From positions 1 to 64,000 of the forward strand of contig NZ_BQYM01000016.1 of the NCBI RefSeq assembly GCF_026008515.1: DNA of 64,000 bases, given 5' to 3'. The notes under the pieces are model-generated. The model had not been told where the DNA came from. It saw only the letters and a list, made by a program, of their open reading frames with translations, and ran no database searches. This DNA is from Hoyosella levis (GTDB lineage: Bacteria > Actinomycetota > Actinomycetes > Mycobacteriales > Mycobacteriaceae). The translations under genes were made by a program, and so were the position numbers. Numbering within the stretch: position 1 is the first letter of the stretch; the number at the start of each line of letters is the position of its first letter. This document shows, piece by piece, positions 40,460 to 48,786 of the stretch.

Positions 40460-41242
40460 ATGGAGATCCCCGCAGTGGCGCTCGAGCATCTCGAGCTCGC
40501 CTGCACGTCGCGGCTGGGGTCGCCGTCGCGATGGACAGCGCCGGCGAGGTTCCGGTCGAGCCTCGCCCTGTGCGTGATCGACGCTGTGCAATGCACGGCC
40601 GGCCACTACCCCACCACGCTGGCGGTGACGGATCACTTCAGCGCCTACCGGGCCCGGCAGCAGGCCACCGGCCACTGCCGCCCGGGCCTTCCCGACGGGA
40701 CGCGCGCATTGCTGCGCACCTTCGAGGAGTGCGGCGGAGCAACGGCCTGGTCAGGGAAGGTCGCGATGTACCGGACGCGCCACGCGAGCCCCGCGCAGGC
40801 AGTGAAGGCCCGCTCCATCCATCGGGCCGCTTCCGCGTTCCATGAACTGCGCATCGACGGGACCGAGGATCTCGCCGCGATGATCCCGCACCCGGCGACC
40901 CGGTCGCTCGTGGTCAACGCATGGCGGGGGGTCGCGAGCCACAGCTTTGCCGAGAGCTGGGACTATCTCCTGCTGCTGTCCGGGATTCATGCCGCCGACG
41001 AGCCCAGCGCCCTGCGCCACTGCCATCGCTTCCTCGCCGGGGCCCTCCCGCCGCAGGGAAACGAAGTGGCGATGCGGGCGCGGCACCCGGGCATGGTGCT
41101 GCCGCTCCTGGAGATCCTCGCCGAGCGACTCGATACCTCCACCGATGCGCTGGTGATTGCCATCAATCGCTGGGGCACCGGGCATCGCGCGTTCGCAGTA
41201 CCCGCTGCTGATGCCGGATGGGCCGAGCACGCATCCAACTGA
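40460..41242 (+). CDS. Uncharacterised protein, paralogue A
   Basis: A 260-residue soluble protein. It is clearly related to the protein at 44469-45224: both have SLALC(V/L)I(D/E)AVQ, a conserved Tyr-x-Ala-(Y/F)-R segment, LL-TF-GG-A-W-GKV--YR, and a helix ending I(D)(G/S)(S)TEDL. The second half has ESWDYLLLLSGIHAADEPSALRHCHRFL. This resembles an actinobacterial family I remember only as hypothetical, whose end pattern (S-W-YLLML-G-P-V--D--V-RF) recalls the HhH-GPD DNA-glycosylase fold. That resemblance is a memory-based inference. ATG 40460 is preceded by GAGG. Confidence 0.7.
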   Translation: MEIPAVALEHLELACTSRLGSPSRWTAPARFRSSLALCVIDAVQCTAGHYPTTLAVTDHFSAYRARQQATGHCRPGLPDGTRALLRTFEECGGATAWSGKVAMYRTRHASPAQAVKARSIHRAASAFHELRIDGTEDLAAMIPHPATRSLVVNAWRGVASHSFAESWDYLLLLSGIHAADEPSALRHCHRFLAGALPPQGNEVAMRARHPGMVLPLLEILAERLDTSTDALVIAINRWGTGHRAFAVPAADAGWAEHASN

Positions 41243-41319
41243 TCGATTCCCAAAGGCAGTTCCCCAGGAGTTTGGATCACGCGCGCCCAGCCGTTGCCCG
41301 CGCGTTGCCTGGTGATGGC

Positions 41320-42471
41320 ATGCTGCCCCGTGTGCTCATCGCTCAGCTCGCGAACTTCTACGGTCCCCGGTCCGGCGGGCTCCGCACCGCATTGCACCAA
41401 TGGGGCAGCGAGTACCGGGCCGCTGGGCTCGATGTCGCGCTCGTCGTTCCCGGGGCCCACGATGCGCAGGAGCTCCTCGAGAACGGGGTACGCCGCATCA
41501 CCCTCGCCTCGCTCCGGCTGCCCGGATCCGGCGGGTACCGGCTCGCGGACCCACGCCGTGTCGCCGACGTGCTGGCCGGGCTCGGTCCCAGTGCCATAGA
41601 GGTCTCGGACCGGCTCACCCTGCGAGGATTCGGACGGTGGGCTCGCGACCGCGGAATACCGAGCGTCGTGGTCTCGCACGAGCGGCTCGATCGACTCGTC
41701 GGCCAGGTCCTCCCCGCGGTGCCCGCGCAGCGCGTCGCGGATGCCGGAAACCGCGCGATGGCGCGAAGCTTCGACACAGTGGTATGCACGACAGCTTTCG
41801 CCGCGAGCGAGTTCGATCGGATCGGTGCCCGCAATGTGCGGCGCATCCCGCTCGGGGTCGATCTCGAGCGGTTCCACCCTCGCAAGCACGATCCAGGGTT
41901 GCGCGCGCAGCTTGCTCCCGGCAACGAGATCCTGCTCGTGCACAGCGGACGGCTCTCGATCGAGAAGCATGCCGAGCGCAGCATCGAGGCCTTGCGCATC
42001 CTGCTCGGCGCGGGCGTGAACGCTCGACTCGTCGTGGCAGGCGACGGTCCGCGGCGCGCCGCCCTGGAACGACGGGCGCGGGGCCTCCCCATCCAGTTCC
42101 TCGGGTTCGTCGCCGACCCGGAGCGGCTCGCCGCGCTGCTCGCGACCGCCGATGCCACGGTCGCGCCCGGGCCTCATGAGACGTTCTGCCTCTCCGCGCT
42201 GGAGTCGCTCGCCTCGGGGACCCCCGTCGTCGCCTCCGAGTCCTCGGCGCTCCGGGAGATCCTCACCGGGGGCAGCGGCATGATTGCCGCCGATGATGAC
42301 GCCGCGTTCGCCACGGCGCTCGGGGCCCTGCTCGGACTGAACCGCCCGGGGCCAGATCACGCCGCGTCGCGAGCCCGGGCACGGGAGCGCGCCGAGGAGT
42401 TCACGTGGTCCCGATCAGCGAGCGCCATGCTGGACGCACTGATCCCCGTGCCGCTCGGGAGCATGCCCTAG
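41320..42471 (+). CDS. Glycosyltransferase family 4 (GT-B fold)
   Basis: A 383-residue enzyme. The N-terminal acceptor domain starts VLIAQLANFYGPRSGGLRTAL, with the Gly-rich loop typical of GT4. The C-terminal nucleotide-sugar domain has RIPLGVDLERF, HSGRLSIEKHAERSIEAL, LVVAGDGPRR and the retaining-GT motif ETFCLSALESLASGTPVVAS, with Glu residues 7 apart. Related actinobacterial enzymes make mannosides or glycolipids; acceptor and donor cannot be told from sequence. The ATG at 41320 avoids overlapping the preceding gene, whose stop is 77 bases upstream. Confidence 0.88.
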   Translation: MLPRVLIAQLANFYGPRSGGLRTALHQWGSEYRAAGLDVALVVPGAHDAQELLENGVRRITLASLRLPGSGGYRLADPRRVADVLAGLGPSAIEVSDRLTLRGFGRWARDRGIPSVVVSHERLDRLVGQVLPAVPAQRVADAGNRAMARSFDTVVCTTAFAASEFDRIGARNVRRIPLGVDLERFHPRKHDPGLRAQLAPGNEILLVHSGRLSIEKHAERSIEALRILLGAGVNARLVVAGDGPRRAALERRARGLPIQFLGFVADPERLAALLATADATVAPGPHETFCLSALESLASGTPVVASESSALREILTGGSGMIAADDDAAFATALGALLGLNRPGPDHAASRARARERAEEFTWSRSASAMLDALIPVPLGSMP

Positions 42472-42508
42472 CTGCACGGGGACCTGTGGTGGTTCCTGCT
42501 GATGATTC

Positions 42509-44275
42509 CTAGTCGCGGAAGCGGCGCGCTGGCCGGTCATCCCGGCCCGCGCGCTTCGGCGGCCGGTCCTGGCCGCCACCTGCGGATCCACCCTCGTCGC
42601 GACGAAGGCCGATCTTGACTCCAGCGATGCGGGTATCGCGCAGGGCGTCGAAGACGTCCCGCGGTAGGTCGGCGGGCAGTTCAACGAGGCTGAAGTCCTG
42701 CCGGATATCGATGTATCCGAAGTCGCCACGCTGGAGCCCGCCCTCGTTGGCGAGGGCGCCCACGATCGCGCCGGGCGCGATCTTGTTCTTGCGTCCCACA
42801 TTGATGCGGTAGGTGGCGAAATCCCCTCCACCGCTCGAGCGACGGTCCCCGCGCGGCTTGCTGCGGGGCCGGTCATCGCGATCACGGCGATCGCCCCGGT
42901 CATCGAAGCGCTCCTCGCGGACCTTCTTCTCCACCGGATCTGCCTTGAGGAAGAAGTTGTCGCCGTCGACATTCTGCACGGCGAGCGCGGCAGCAATGTC
43001 GGCGAGGCACACATCGTGCTCGCTCTCGTAGCTCTCGATCAGGCGCCGGAACACGGCGACATCGGGCGACGAGAGATGCTCGGTGATCGATTCCTCGAAC
43101 CGCGAGACGCGCTGCGCGTTCACGTCCTCGACCGTCGGGACCCGCGTCTCCTCGATCGGCTGCCCGGTGGAGCGCTCGATCGACTTGAGCAAGCGACGCT
43201 CGCGCGGCGTGACGAAGAGCAATGCCTCGCCGCTGCGGCCAGCACGGCCCGTGCGCCCGATGCGGTGCACGTAGGAGTCGTTATCGGTGGGAATGTCGAA
43301 GTTCACGACATGCGAGATCCGCTCGACGTCGAGTCCGCGCGCCACGACATCGGTCGCTACCAGGATGTCGATCTTGCCAGCCCGCAGCTCGCCGACGATT
43401 CGCTCTCGCACGTTCTGCGGGATGTCGCCGTTGAGCGAGGTCGCCGCGAATCCTCGCGACCGCAGCCGCTCGGCAAGATCATCCGTGGCCTGCTTGGTGC
43501 GGACGAAGACGAGCATCGCGTCGAACGGCTCGACCTCGAGGAAGCGCGTCAAGGCATCAAGCTTGCGCTGATGGGAAACGAGCACCCAGCGCTGGCTGAT
43601 CGTGTCGGAAGTCTTCGTCGTCGACTTGATCGTGACCTCGGCGGGCTCGTTCAAGTACTTGCGGGAGATGTCGCGGATGGCGCGGGGGATGGTGGCCGAG
43701 AAGAGCGCGGACTGGCGCTCGCGCGGTGCCATCGACAGGATGCGCTCGACATCCTCCTGGAAGCCCATCTTCAGCATCTCGTCGGCCTCGTCGAGCACGA
43801 CGAAGCGCAGCCGGGAGACGTCCAGGGTGCCTCGCGTCAGGTGATCGATGACCCGGCCCGGAGTGCCAACGATGATCTGCGCGCCCCGGCGCAGGCCCGC
43901 TAGCTGGACGCCGTATGCCTGGCCGCCATAGATCGGCAGCACCCGCACACCGGGCAGGTGCGTGGAGTAGCGGCCAAAGGCCTCAGCGACCTGGATCGCT
44001 AGTTCACGGGTCGGGGTCAGCACGAGAGCCTGGGGGAAGGCATCGTCTTCAACGATCCGAGACAGAATCGGGGTCGCGAATGCTGCAGTCTTGCCGGTCC
44101 CGGTCTGTGCCAGGCCGACCACATCCCGCCCCTCGATGAGGTGCGGGATCGTCGCCAACTGGATTGGCGATGGCGTTTCATATCCGACGTCACTCAATGC
44201 GCGCAGCACACGGTCGTCGATTCCCAGACCGGCGAACGTGGTATCGCCGGGTTCATTGTTACTCATTATCGCCAT
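42509..44275 (-). CDS. DEAD-box ATP-dependent RNA helicase (DeaD/CsdA type)
   Basis: A 588-residue helicase for ribosome assembly and RNA unwinding, often cold-induced. The Q motif is YETPSPIQLATIP, then AQTGTGKT (motif I), PTRELA, VLDEADEML (DEAD), FSATIP (SAT), and HRIGRTGRAGRSG (motif VI). After a charged linker (VEKKVREERFDDRGDRRDRDD) comes a DbpA-type RNA-binding domain (TYRINVGRKNKIAPGAIVGALANEGGL) and an Arg/Gly-rich tail. The ATG at 44275 has GGGAGG 9 bases upstream. GATAAT at 44373-44378 on this strand could be its -10, giving a leader of about 90 bases. Confidence 0.95.
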   Translation of the reverse strand: MAIMSNNEPGDTTFAGLGIDDRVLRALSDVGYETPSPIQLATIPHLIEGRDVVGLAQTGTGKTAAFATPILSRIVEDDAFPQALVLTPTRELAIQVAEAFGRYSTHLPGVRVLPIYGGQAYGVQLAGLRRGAQIIVGTPGRVIDHLTRGTLDVSRLRFVVLDEADEMLKMGFQEDVERILSMAPRERQSALFSATIPRAIRDISRKYLNEPAEVTIKSTTKTSDTISQRWVLVSHQRKLDALTRFLEVEPFDAMLVFVRTKQATDDLAERLRSRGFAATSLNGDIPQNVRERIVGELRAGKIDILVATDVVARGLDVERISHVVNFDIPTDNDSYVHRIGRTGRAGRSGEALLFVTPRERRLLKSIERSTGQPIEETRVPTVEDVNAQRVSRFEESITEHLSSPDVAVFRRLIESYESEHDVCLADIAAALAVQNVDGDNFFLKADPVEKKVREERFDDRGDRRDRDDRPRSKPRGDRRSSGGGDFATYRINVGRKNKIAPGAIVGALANEGGLQRGDFGYIDIRQDFSLVELPADLPRDVFDALRDTRIAGVKIGLRRDEGGSAGGGQDRPPKRAGRDDRPARRFRD

Positions 44276-44386
44276 AGTCTACTGCCTCCCGCGCGCCCAG
44301 ATGACCACGCTCCCCCAGGTCCGGAGCCGACCACTGCGGTTCACCGGCGCAATTCGCGAGCGGCGAGGAGAAATTATCTTTCCCTA

Positions 44387-44401
44387 GCAGGTGATACCTG
44401 C
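44387..44401. promoter_or_regulatory. Perfect inverted repeat between the helicase gene and paralogue B
   Basis: GCAGGT-GAT-ACCTGC has 6-bp perfect arms. It lies just upstream of a GATAAT hexamer (44373-44378, minus strand) that may be the -10 box of the DEAD-box gene, with TTGCAG at 44398-44403 as a poorly spaced -35. It is 68 bases before the paralogue B start. Likely an operator for one or both genes. Confidence 0.4.
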
Positions 44402-44468
44402 AACACTCTTACCTCGGGGTGCGATACATCACTAAGAGCGCTTCGCAGCACGCGACCGGGGAGGAACC

Positions 44469-45224
44469 ATGAGCGCCGCACCTGTCCTAGAGCACCAATC
44501 GCGCATCGGCGAGCAAGCCCCGCGCGCGGTCTCCAGCAGCGCGGCCGGCAGCGCAGAGGGGCTCATCAGCGCATGCCTCCATCACCTTGGCGACCCAGCG
44601 TGCTGGATCGGCGCCCAGGACCACTCCGGCAGCCTGGCGCTCTGCCTCATCGAGGCTGTCCAGGCCTCCGGCAGCGACTTCGTCCCGACCGCGGGCCTTG
44701 TCGCCCGGTACCAGGCGTTCCGCAACGCCACAGCGATGCCCCCCGCCCCGCTCGCGCGCGACGGCCTCGCGGAACTGCTCGCCACCTTCGACCTGGTCGG
44801 CGGGCCCGCCATCTGGATCGGCAAGGTCGGGCACTACCGACGGCGGTATACCGGCAGCATCGATGTCCGCGCGGCGGAGATCATGCACCTCGCCCATGCG
44901 CTGCACGCATGCCGCATCGACTCCAGCACCGACCTTCTCCGGGCCTCCAGCTCGTCGCACGGACCAGAGCCCCTCGCCGCGATCTGGCTCGCCGAGCTCG
45001 GCGCCCCAGGGCAGCAGGCGCTCGCGCATTGCCTCGCCCTGGCTTCCCCAGCACCGGATTCCCTGGCACGGGCACGCGAAGCATTCCGGGCCTCCTGCGC
45101 GCCCGGGACCGACGGCCTCAGGTTCGGCGCCATGACAGGGGAGGTCGCCGCCGAGCTTGGCGTCGCGCCCGACCGCCTCGATCACGCGCTGGTCCGGTGG
45201 CACGCGCGCTCAGTCCGCAGCTAG
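44469..45224 (+). CDS. Uncharacterised protein, paralogue B
   Basis: A 251-residue soluble protein with a strong GGGGAGG site 5 bases before the ATG. Residues about 55-155 align without large gaps to paralogue A (SLALCLIEAVQASGSDFVPTAGLVARYQAF..., LLATFDLVGGPAIWIGKVGHYRRRY, AEIMHLAHALHACRIDSSTDLL). The C-terminal part is shorter, has lost the SWDYLLLLSG segment of paralogue A, and instead reads GLRFGAMTGEVAAELGVAPDRLDHALVRWHA. The gene is divergent from the helicase. Function unknown. Confidence 0.72.
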   Translation: MSAAPVLEHQSRIGEQAPRAVSSSAAGSAEGLISACLHHLGDPACWIGAQDHSGSLALCLIEAVQASGSDFVPTAGLVARYQAFRNATAMPPAPLARDGLAELLATFDLVGGPAIWIGKVGHYRRRYTGSIDVRAAEIMHLAHALHACRIDSSTDLLRASSSSHGPEPLAAIWLAELGAPGQQALAHCLALASPAPDSLARAREAFRASCAPGTDGLRFGAMTGEVAAELGVAPDRLDHALVRWHARSVRS

Positions 45225-45340
45225 CTGCGTCCCGCGCCGCTGCTGCCAGGAGCCCGCGCCGCCCCTGGAGCGACGATCAGCACGGCGGTACGGTGGAAGC
45301 AGCAGGAGCAATCGAGCCCAAGCCGGGCGAGGAAGTGGTC

Positions 45341-46006
45341 ATGCGGTACCGCGATCGCGAGCATGCAGGGCACGTCCTTGCCCATGCCCTCGGTCCTCTT
45401 CTCGAGGAAGCCTCGATCGTGCTGGCCCTGCCGCGCGGTGGTGTGCCCGTAGCGGCGATCGTGGCGGAGCGCGCCAGCAGGCCACTCGATATCCTCATGG
45501 TCCGCAAGCTTGCCCTTCCCCGCCATCCCGAGCTCGCGTTCGGAGCCCTCGGCGAGGACGGGACGATCGTCCTCAACGAGGAGCTGATCGACCGGGAGGG
45601 CCTTGCCAGCAGCGATATCGATGCCGTGCGGGCGAGGGAGCTCGCCGAGCTTTCGCGACGGGCCGCGCTGTTCCGCCAACCAGCCGGTGGGGACCCGGCC
45701 GGCGGCAATGGATCCGGGATGCCCGGCATCGATGGGCAGTGCGTGATCATCGTGGATGACGGGATCGCGACGGGTGCGACGATGCTCGCGGCATGCCAGG
45801 TGGCTGTGCATCGTGGTGCACGGCGCGTGATCGCCGCCGCGCCCGTGGCCGCCTCCCAGGCCCTTCCGCTCCTCGAGCGCGCCGGGGCAGAGGTAGTGAG
45901 TCCCCTGGTAACGGATCATCTTGATGCGGTGGGCGCATGGTATGACCGGTTCGATCAGGTACCGGAGCACGAGGTGCAGCGTGTGCTGGCGCGAGGCGGT
46001 CCCTAG
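45341..46006 (+). CDS. Phosphoribosyltransferase-domain protein
   Basis: A 221-residue protein of the stand-alone type I PRTase-like family common in actinobacteria. It starts MRYRDREHAGHVLAHALGPLL, has ALPRGGVPVAAIVAERASRPLDILMVRKL, the PRPP loop VIIVDDGIATGATMLAA, and APVAASQALPLLERAGAEVVSPL. It closely resembles proteins annotated as predicted phosphoribosyltransferases, some of which are fused to hydrolases; their base substrate is unknown. GAGGAA is 7 bases before the ATG. The longer upstream frame is shadow of paralogue B. Confidence 0.86.
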   Translation: MRYRDREHAGHVLAHALGPLLEEASIVLALPRGGVPVAAIVAERASRPLDILMVRKLALPRHPELAFGALGEDGTIVLNEELIDREGLASSDIDAVRARELAELSRRAALFRQPAGGDPAGGNGSGMPGIDGQCVIIVDDGIATGATMLAACQVAVHRGARRVIAAAPVAASQALPLLERAGAEVVSPLVTDHLDAVGAWYDRFDQVPEHEVQRVLARGGP

Positions 46007-46116
46007 CGGGCAGGCCAACGCACTAGGCTTGGTAGTGCCATTTCCGCGGGGCGGTCGACACCGCGCTAGCGGGGTGGCCAGTCCGAACCCCCGACCTGGA
46101 CAGGCAAGAAACCACC

Positions 46117-47046
46117 ATGAGCGATCCGATCCCTGCGGCCTGGCCGGCACCGTTTGGCGCCGCCGAGCGCTCGCACCGGGCCGCGCTGCCGCGCACCGTG
46201 CCGCATCGCGCGGCAGCGCGATCCCCCGGTTCCGCCCCGGTGATCGGCCTCGCGCTCGGTGGCGGAGCCGCTTTCGGGGCAGCGCACGTCGGGGTCCTCG
46301 CCGCGCTCGAGGACATGGGCGTGCAGATCGATGTGGTCGTGGGCACGAGCGCGGGGGCACTGATCGGCGCGGGCTACGCGGCAGGCCTGCCGGTGTCAGT
46401 GATCGACAAGATCATCCGCAGCGCGGTCTGGCGGGACTTCGGCCGGGTCACGGTGCCCCGCAAGCTTGGCGTCCTCGATCCGGAGGTGCTCGAGCGCACC
46501 ATTGCGCGCTTCGCCGAGGACCGCGACATCGAGGCGCTGCCCCGACGCTTCGCCGCCGTGGCGACGGACCTGCGCACGCTCGCCCCGTATCTGCTCGATA
46601 CCGGTCCGGTGCCTACGGCGCTGTTGGCCACCATTGCTGTTCCCGGCCTGTTCCCGCCGGTACGGGCCGGGGAGGCGCTGCTGATCGACGGTGCATTCAG
46701 CTCGAACGTGCCAACCTGGGGCGCCCGGCTCCTTGGCGCGGACCGGGTGATCACGGTGCGCCTGACCCCGGAACGCACGATGCGGCCGATGGCGTTGCTG
46801 CGGCAGGCGATGGGCGGCTTCGACGACGAGGTACCAGACGTTTTGATCATGCCAGATACAACGAAGTTCTCGCGATGGAAGGCCGCAGGGGTGCCCGCGT
46901 TGATCGCTGCGGGCCGGGAGGCCACCGAGGCTGTCGCGGATGAGATCCGGGCGCTCGCGGGCATCGCGGGGCCGAGCACTACCGAGCCGACCGCCCCGGA
47001 ACGGGCTGGAGCGGACTCCACGGCCGCTGGACCTCCGAGCGCTTGA
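46117..47046 (+). CDS. Patatin-like phospholipase (RssA/NTE type)
   Basis: A 309-residue predicted esterase or phospholipase A. The patatin signatures are complete: oxyanion loop GLALGGGAAFGAAHVG (about 44-59), nucleophile GTSAG (Ser78) and catalytic dyad Asp191 in LLIDGAFSSNVP. It lacks a signal peptide or clear transmembrane segment; the C-terminal 30 residues are Ala/Pro/Thr-rich. The plus-strand neighbours suggest no defined pathway. Confidence 0.9.
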   Translation: MSDPIPAAWPAPFGAAERSHRAALPRTVPHRAAARSPGSAPVIGLALGGGAAFGAAHVGVLAALEDMGVQIDVVVGTSAGALIGAGYAAGLPVSVIDKIIRSAVWRDFGRVTVPRKLGVLDPEVLERTIARFAEDRDIEALPRRFAAVATDLRTLAPYLLDTGPVPTALLATIAVPGLFPPVRAGEALLIDGAFSSNVPTWGARLLGADRVITVRLTPERTMRPMALLRQAMGGFDDEVPDVLIMPDTTKFSRWKAAGVPALIAAGREATEAVADEIRALAGIAGPSTTEPTAPERAGADSTAAGPPSA

Positions 47047-47150
47047 GCCGGGCGGAGCTGCCGCGCGACAGTTCTGCTCGCGGCAACGCAAGCGCTGGCA
47101 TACCGTGTAGGCACTGCTGGTGATGGCCTGGGATGGAAGGAGCAGCAACG

Positions 47151-47939
47151 GTGAGAGACCGTGCTGATCGCACTGATCGCCTGCCCGATGCGATCGAGCC
47201 GCCGGGGAAGCCGGACGGAATCACGGGGCGCATCGCCATGAAGGTCGTCGACAAGGGCGTGCACGTCCCGGGGCCTGTGGTGACCAGCTTCGTCAATTCC
47301 CTGCGCAAGCGGCATCCCGAGGAGACCCCCGCGCAGATCATCGGCAGGATAGACCGGCACTATCTGCGGACGGTGACAGGCACCGGCGCTGCCGTGGGCG
47401 CGACGGCGGCCGTTCCCGGGGTAGGCACTATCGCCGCCCTGGCCGCCGCGGGCGGGGAGACAGCGGTGTTCTTCGCGACGAGCGCCTTCTACACGCTCGC
47501 GCTCGCGGAGGTGCACGGCATGCCGATCGAGGACATCGAGCGGCGCCGCGCGCTGGTGATGAGCATCGCGCTGGGCAATACGTCCTCGGTCCTCGCGGAG
47601 AAGGCGGCGGTCCGCAAGGGCCGCTCGTGGGCGGACTCGGTGGCGAACTACATCCCGGCCCCGTCGATCGGGAAGCTCAACGCGGCGCTGGCGCGGCGGC
47701 TGCTGCTGCGCCTCGCGCAGACGCGGGGCTTCATGACGATCGGCCGCGTCGCGCCCTTCGGCATCGGTGCAGCGATCGGCGCGGCAACGAACCGGACGCT
47801 CGGCAAATCGCTGGTGGTGCACGCGCATCGCGCTTTCGGCGCGGCACCGCGCCACTGGCCTTCGCCCCCCGGCGACGTGGTGATCGATATGGAGGACGTG
47901 GACGACGAGGCGCTCAAGGAGCTACTCGCCGACGAATGA
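47151..47939 (+). CDS. Conserved actinobacterial membrane-associated protein, unknown function
   Basis: The 262-residue protein has a long, uncharged central segment (about 70-115: TGTGAAVGATAAVPGVGTIAALAAAGGETAVFFATSAFYTLALAEVHG) with several Gly-zipper repeats. A charged part (IEDIERRRALVMSIALGN) follows, then a second Gly/Ala-rich stretch and an acidic C-terminus (DVVIDMEDVDDEALKELLADE). The layout recalls the EcsC family but I cannot assign it. GTG 47151 is preferred because AAGGAG is 9 bases upstream; ATG 47133 is in frame. Its end overlaps the convergent hydratase gene by 18 bases. Confidence 0.78.
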   Translation: MRDRADRTDRLPDAIEPPGKPDGITGRIAMKVVDKGVHVPGPVVTSFVNSLRKRHPEETPAQIIGRIDRHYLRTVTGTGAAVGATAAVPGVGTIAALAAAGGETAVFFATSAFYTLALAEVHGMPIEDIERRRALVMSIALGNTSSVLAEKAAVRKGRSWADSVANYIPAPSIGKLNAALARRLLLRLAQTRGFMTIGRVAPFGIGAAIGAATNRTLGKSLVVHAHRAFGAAPRHWPSPPGDVVIDMEDVDDEALKELLADE

Positions 47940-48725
47940 CGCCTTTCCCGGCCCCTCCTCGAGGAAGCTGCGCACGGCTGAGCGCAGGTCCGTGGTCGCG
48001 AACAGCTCCCCCGAGACTCGCGGGGTGACAGCGTCGGCGTGCTCGAGGCCGCGGTCGCGCCAGGCAGCAATGATCTGCTTGGTCGCTGCATGCGCGCGGG
48101 TGGGGCCGTCGGCGAGCTGGTGCGCGAGCTCGCGGGCACGCTGTAGCGGGTCCTCGTCGATGATGTTCACCACGCCCCAGTCGGCGAGCGTCGCCGCGGG
48201 GTAGAGATCGCCGGTCATGACGAGCTCGCGGGCACGACCGGATCCGGCACGCTCCGCGATGCGCTGCGGTCCGCCCATCGAGGGGGTGAGGCCCACGACC
48301 TTCTCGACGAGGCCGAACTTCGCGCGCGGGCCCGCGACGATGAGGTCGCAGGCGAGCGCGATCTCGAACGCTGCGGTAAGGGTGAGCCCGTGGGCGCAGA
48401 ACACCACGGGGCACGGCAGCGCCTCGAGCGGCGCCGAGAGCCTGGCGAAGCTACGGGTCCAGAGCTGCTCGGCCTCGTCCGGCGACAGTCCGTCGAACAG
48501 GTGCACGTCCACCCCAGCGGAGACGACCTTGCCCTCGGCATGGATGAGGACGGCTCGGGGCGGGCTGGCGGCGAGCTGCGCGATGTGTGCCGCGAGGTCG
48601 TCGAAAACCTGCTGCGAGAACAGGTTGAGGGGCGGGTTGTCGAGGAACAGCACGGCGACGGGCGCGCCGTGCGCGGTGTGCTCGATCGTCAGCCGGACTC
48701 CGGGCTGCGGGGAATGATCACTCAT
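47922..48725 (-). CDS. Enoyl-CoA hydratase/isomerase family protein
   Basis: A 267-residue crotonase-fold protein, probably acting in fatty-acid or branched acyl-CoA breakdown. By alignment from memory with rat crotonase, both catalytic glutamates are present: one in FEIALACD (E144-like) and one in FGLVEKVVGLTP (E164-like). The usual GGG before the first is TAA here, so the oxyanion-hole Gly is replaced by Ala. The start at 48725 is chosen because of the longer frame's poor context. Divergent from the acyl-CoA dehydrogenase gene, a sensible pathway pair. Confidence 0.88.
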   Translation of the reverse strand: MSDHSPQPGVRLTIEHTAHGAPVAVLFLDNPPLNLFSQQVFDDLAAHIAQLAASPPRAVLIHAEGKVVSAGVDVHLFDGLSPDEAEQLWTRSFARLSAPLEALPCPVVFCAHGLTLTAAFEIALACDLIVAGPRAKFGLVEKVVGLTPSMGGPQRIAERAGSGRARELVMTGDLYPAATLADWGVVNIIDEDPLQRARELAHQLADGPTRAHAATKQIIAAWRDRGLEHADAVTPRVSGELFATTDLRSAVRSFLEEGPGKASFVGE

Positions 48726-48786
48726 CGCTTGATCGTCGCACGCCTTGGGTAGAGTGGGCGGCAGCATAGCCGCACGGAGGACTCAG

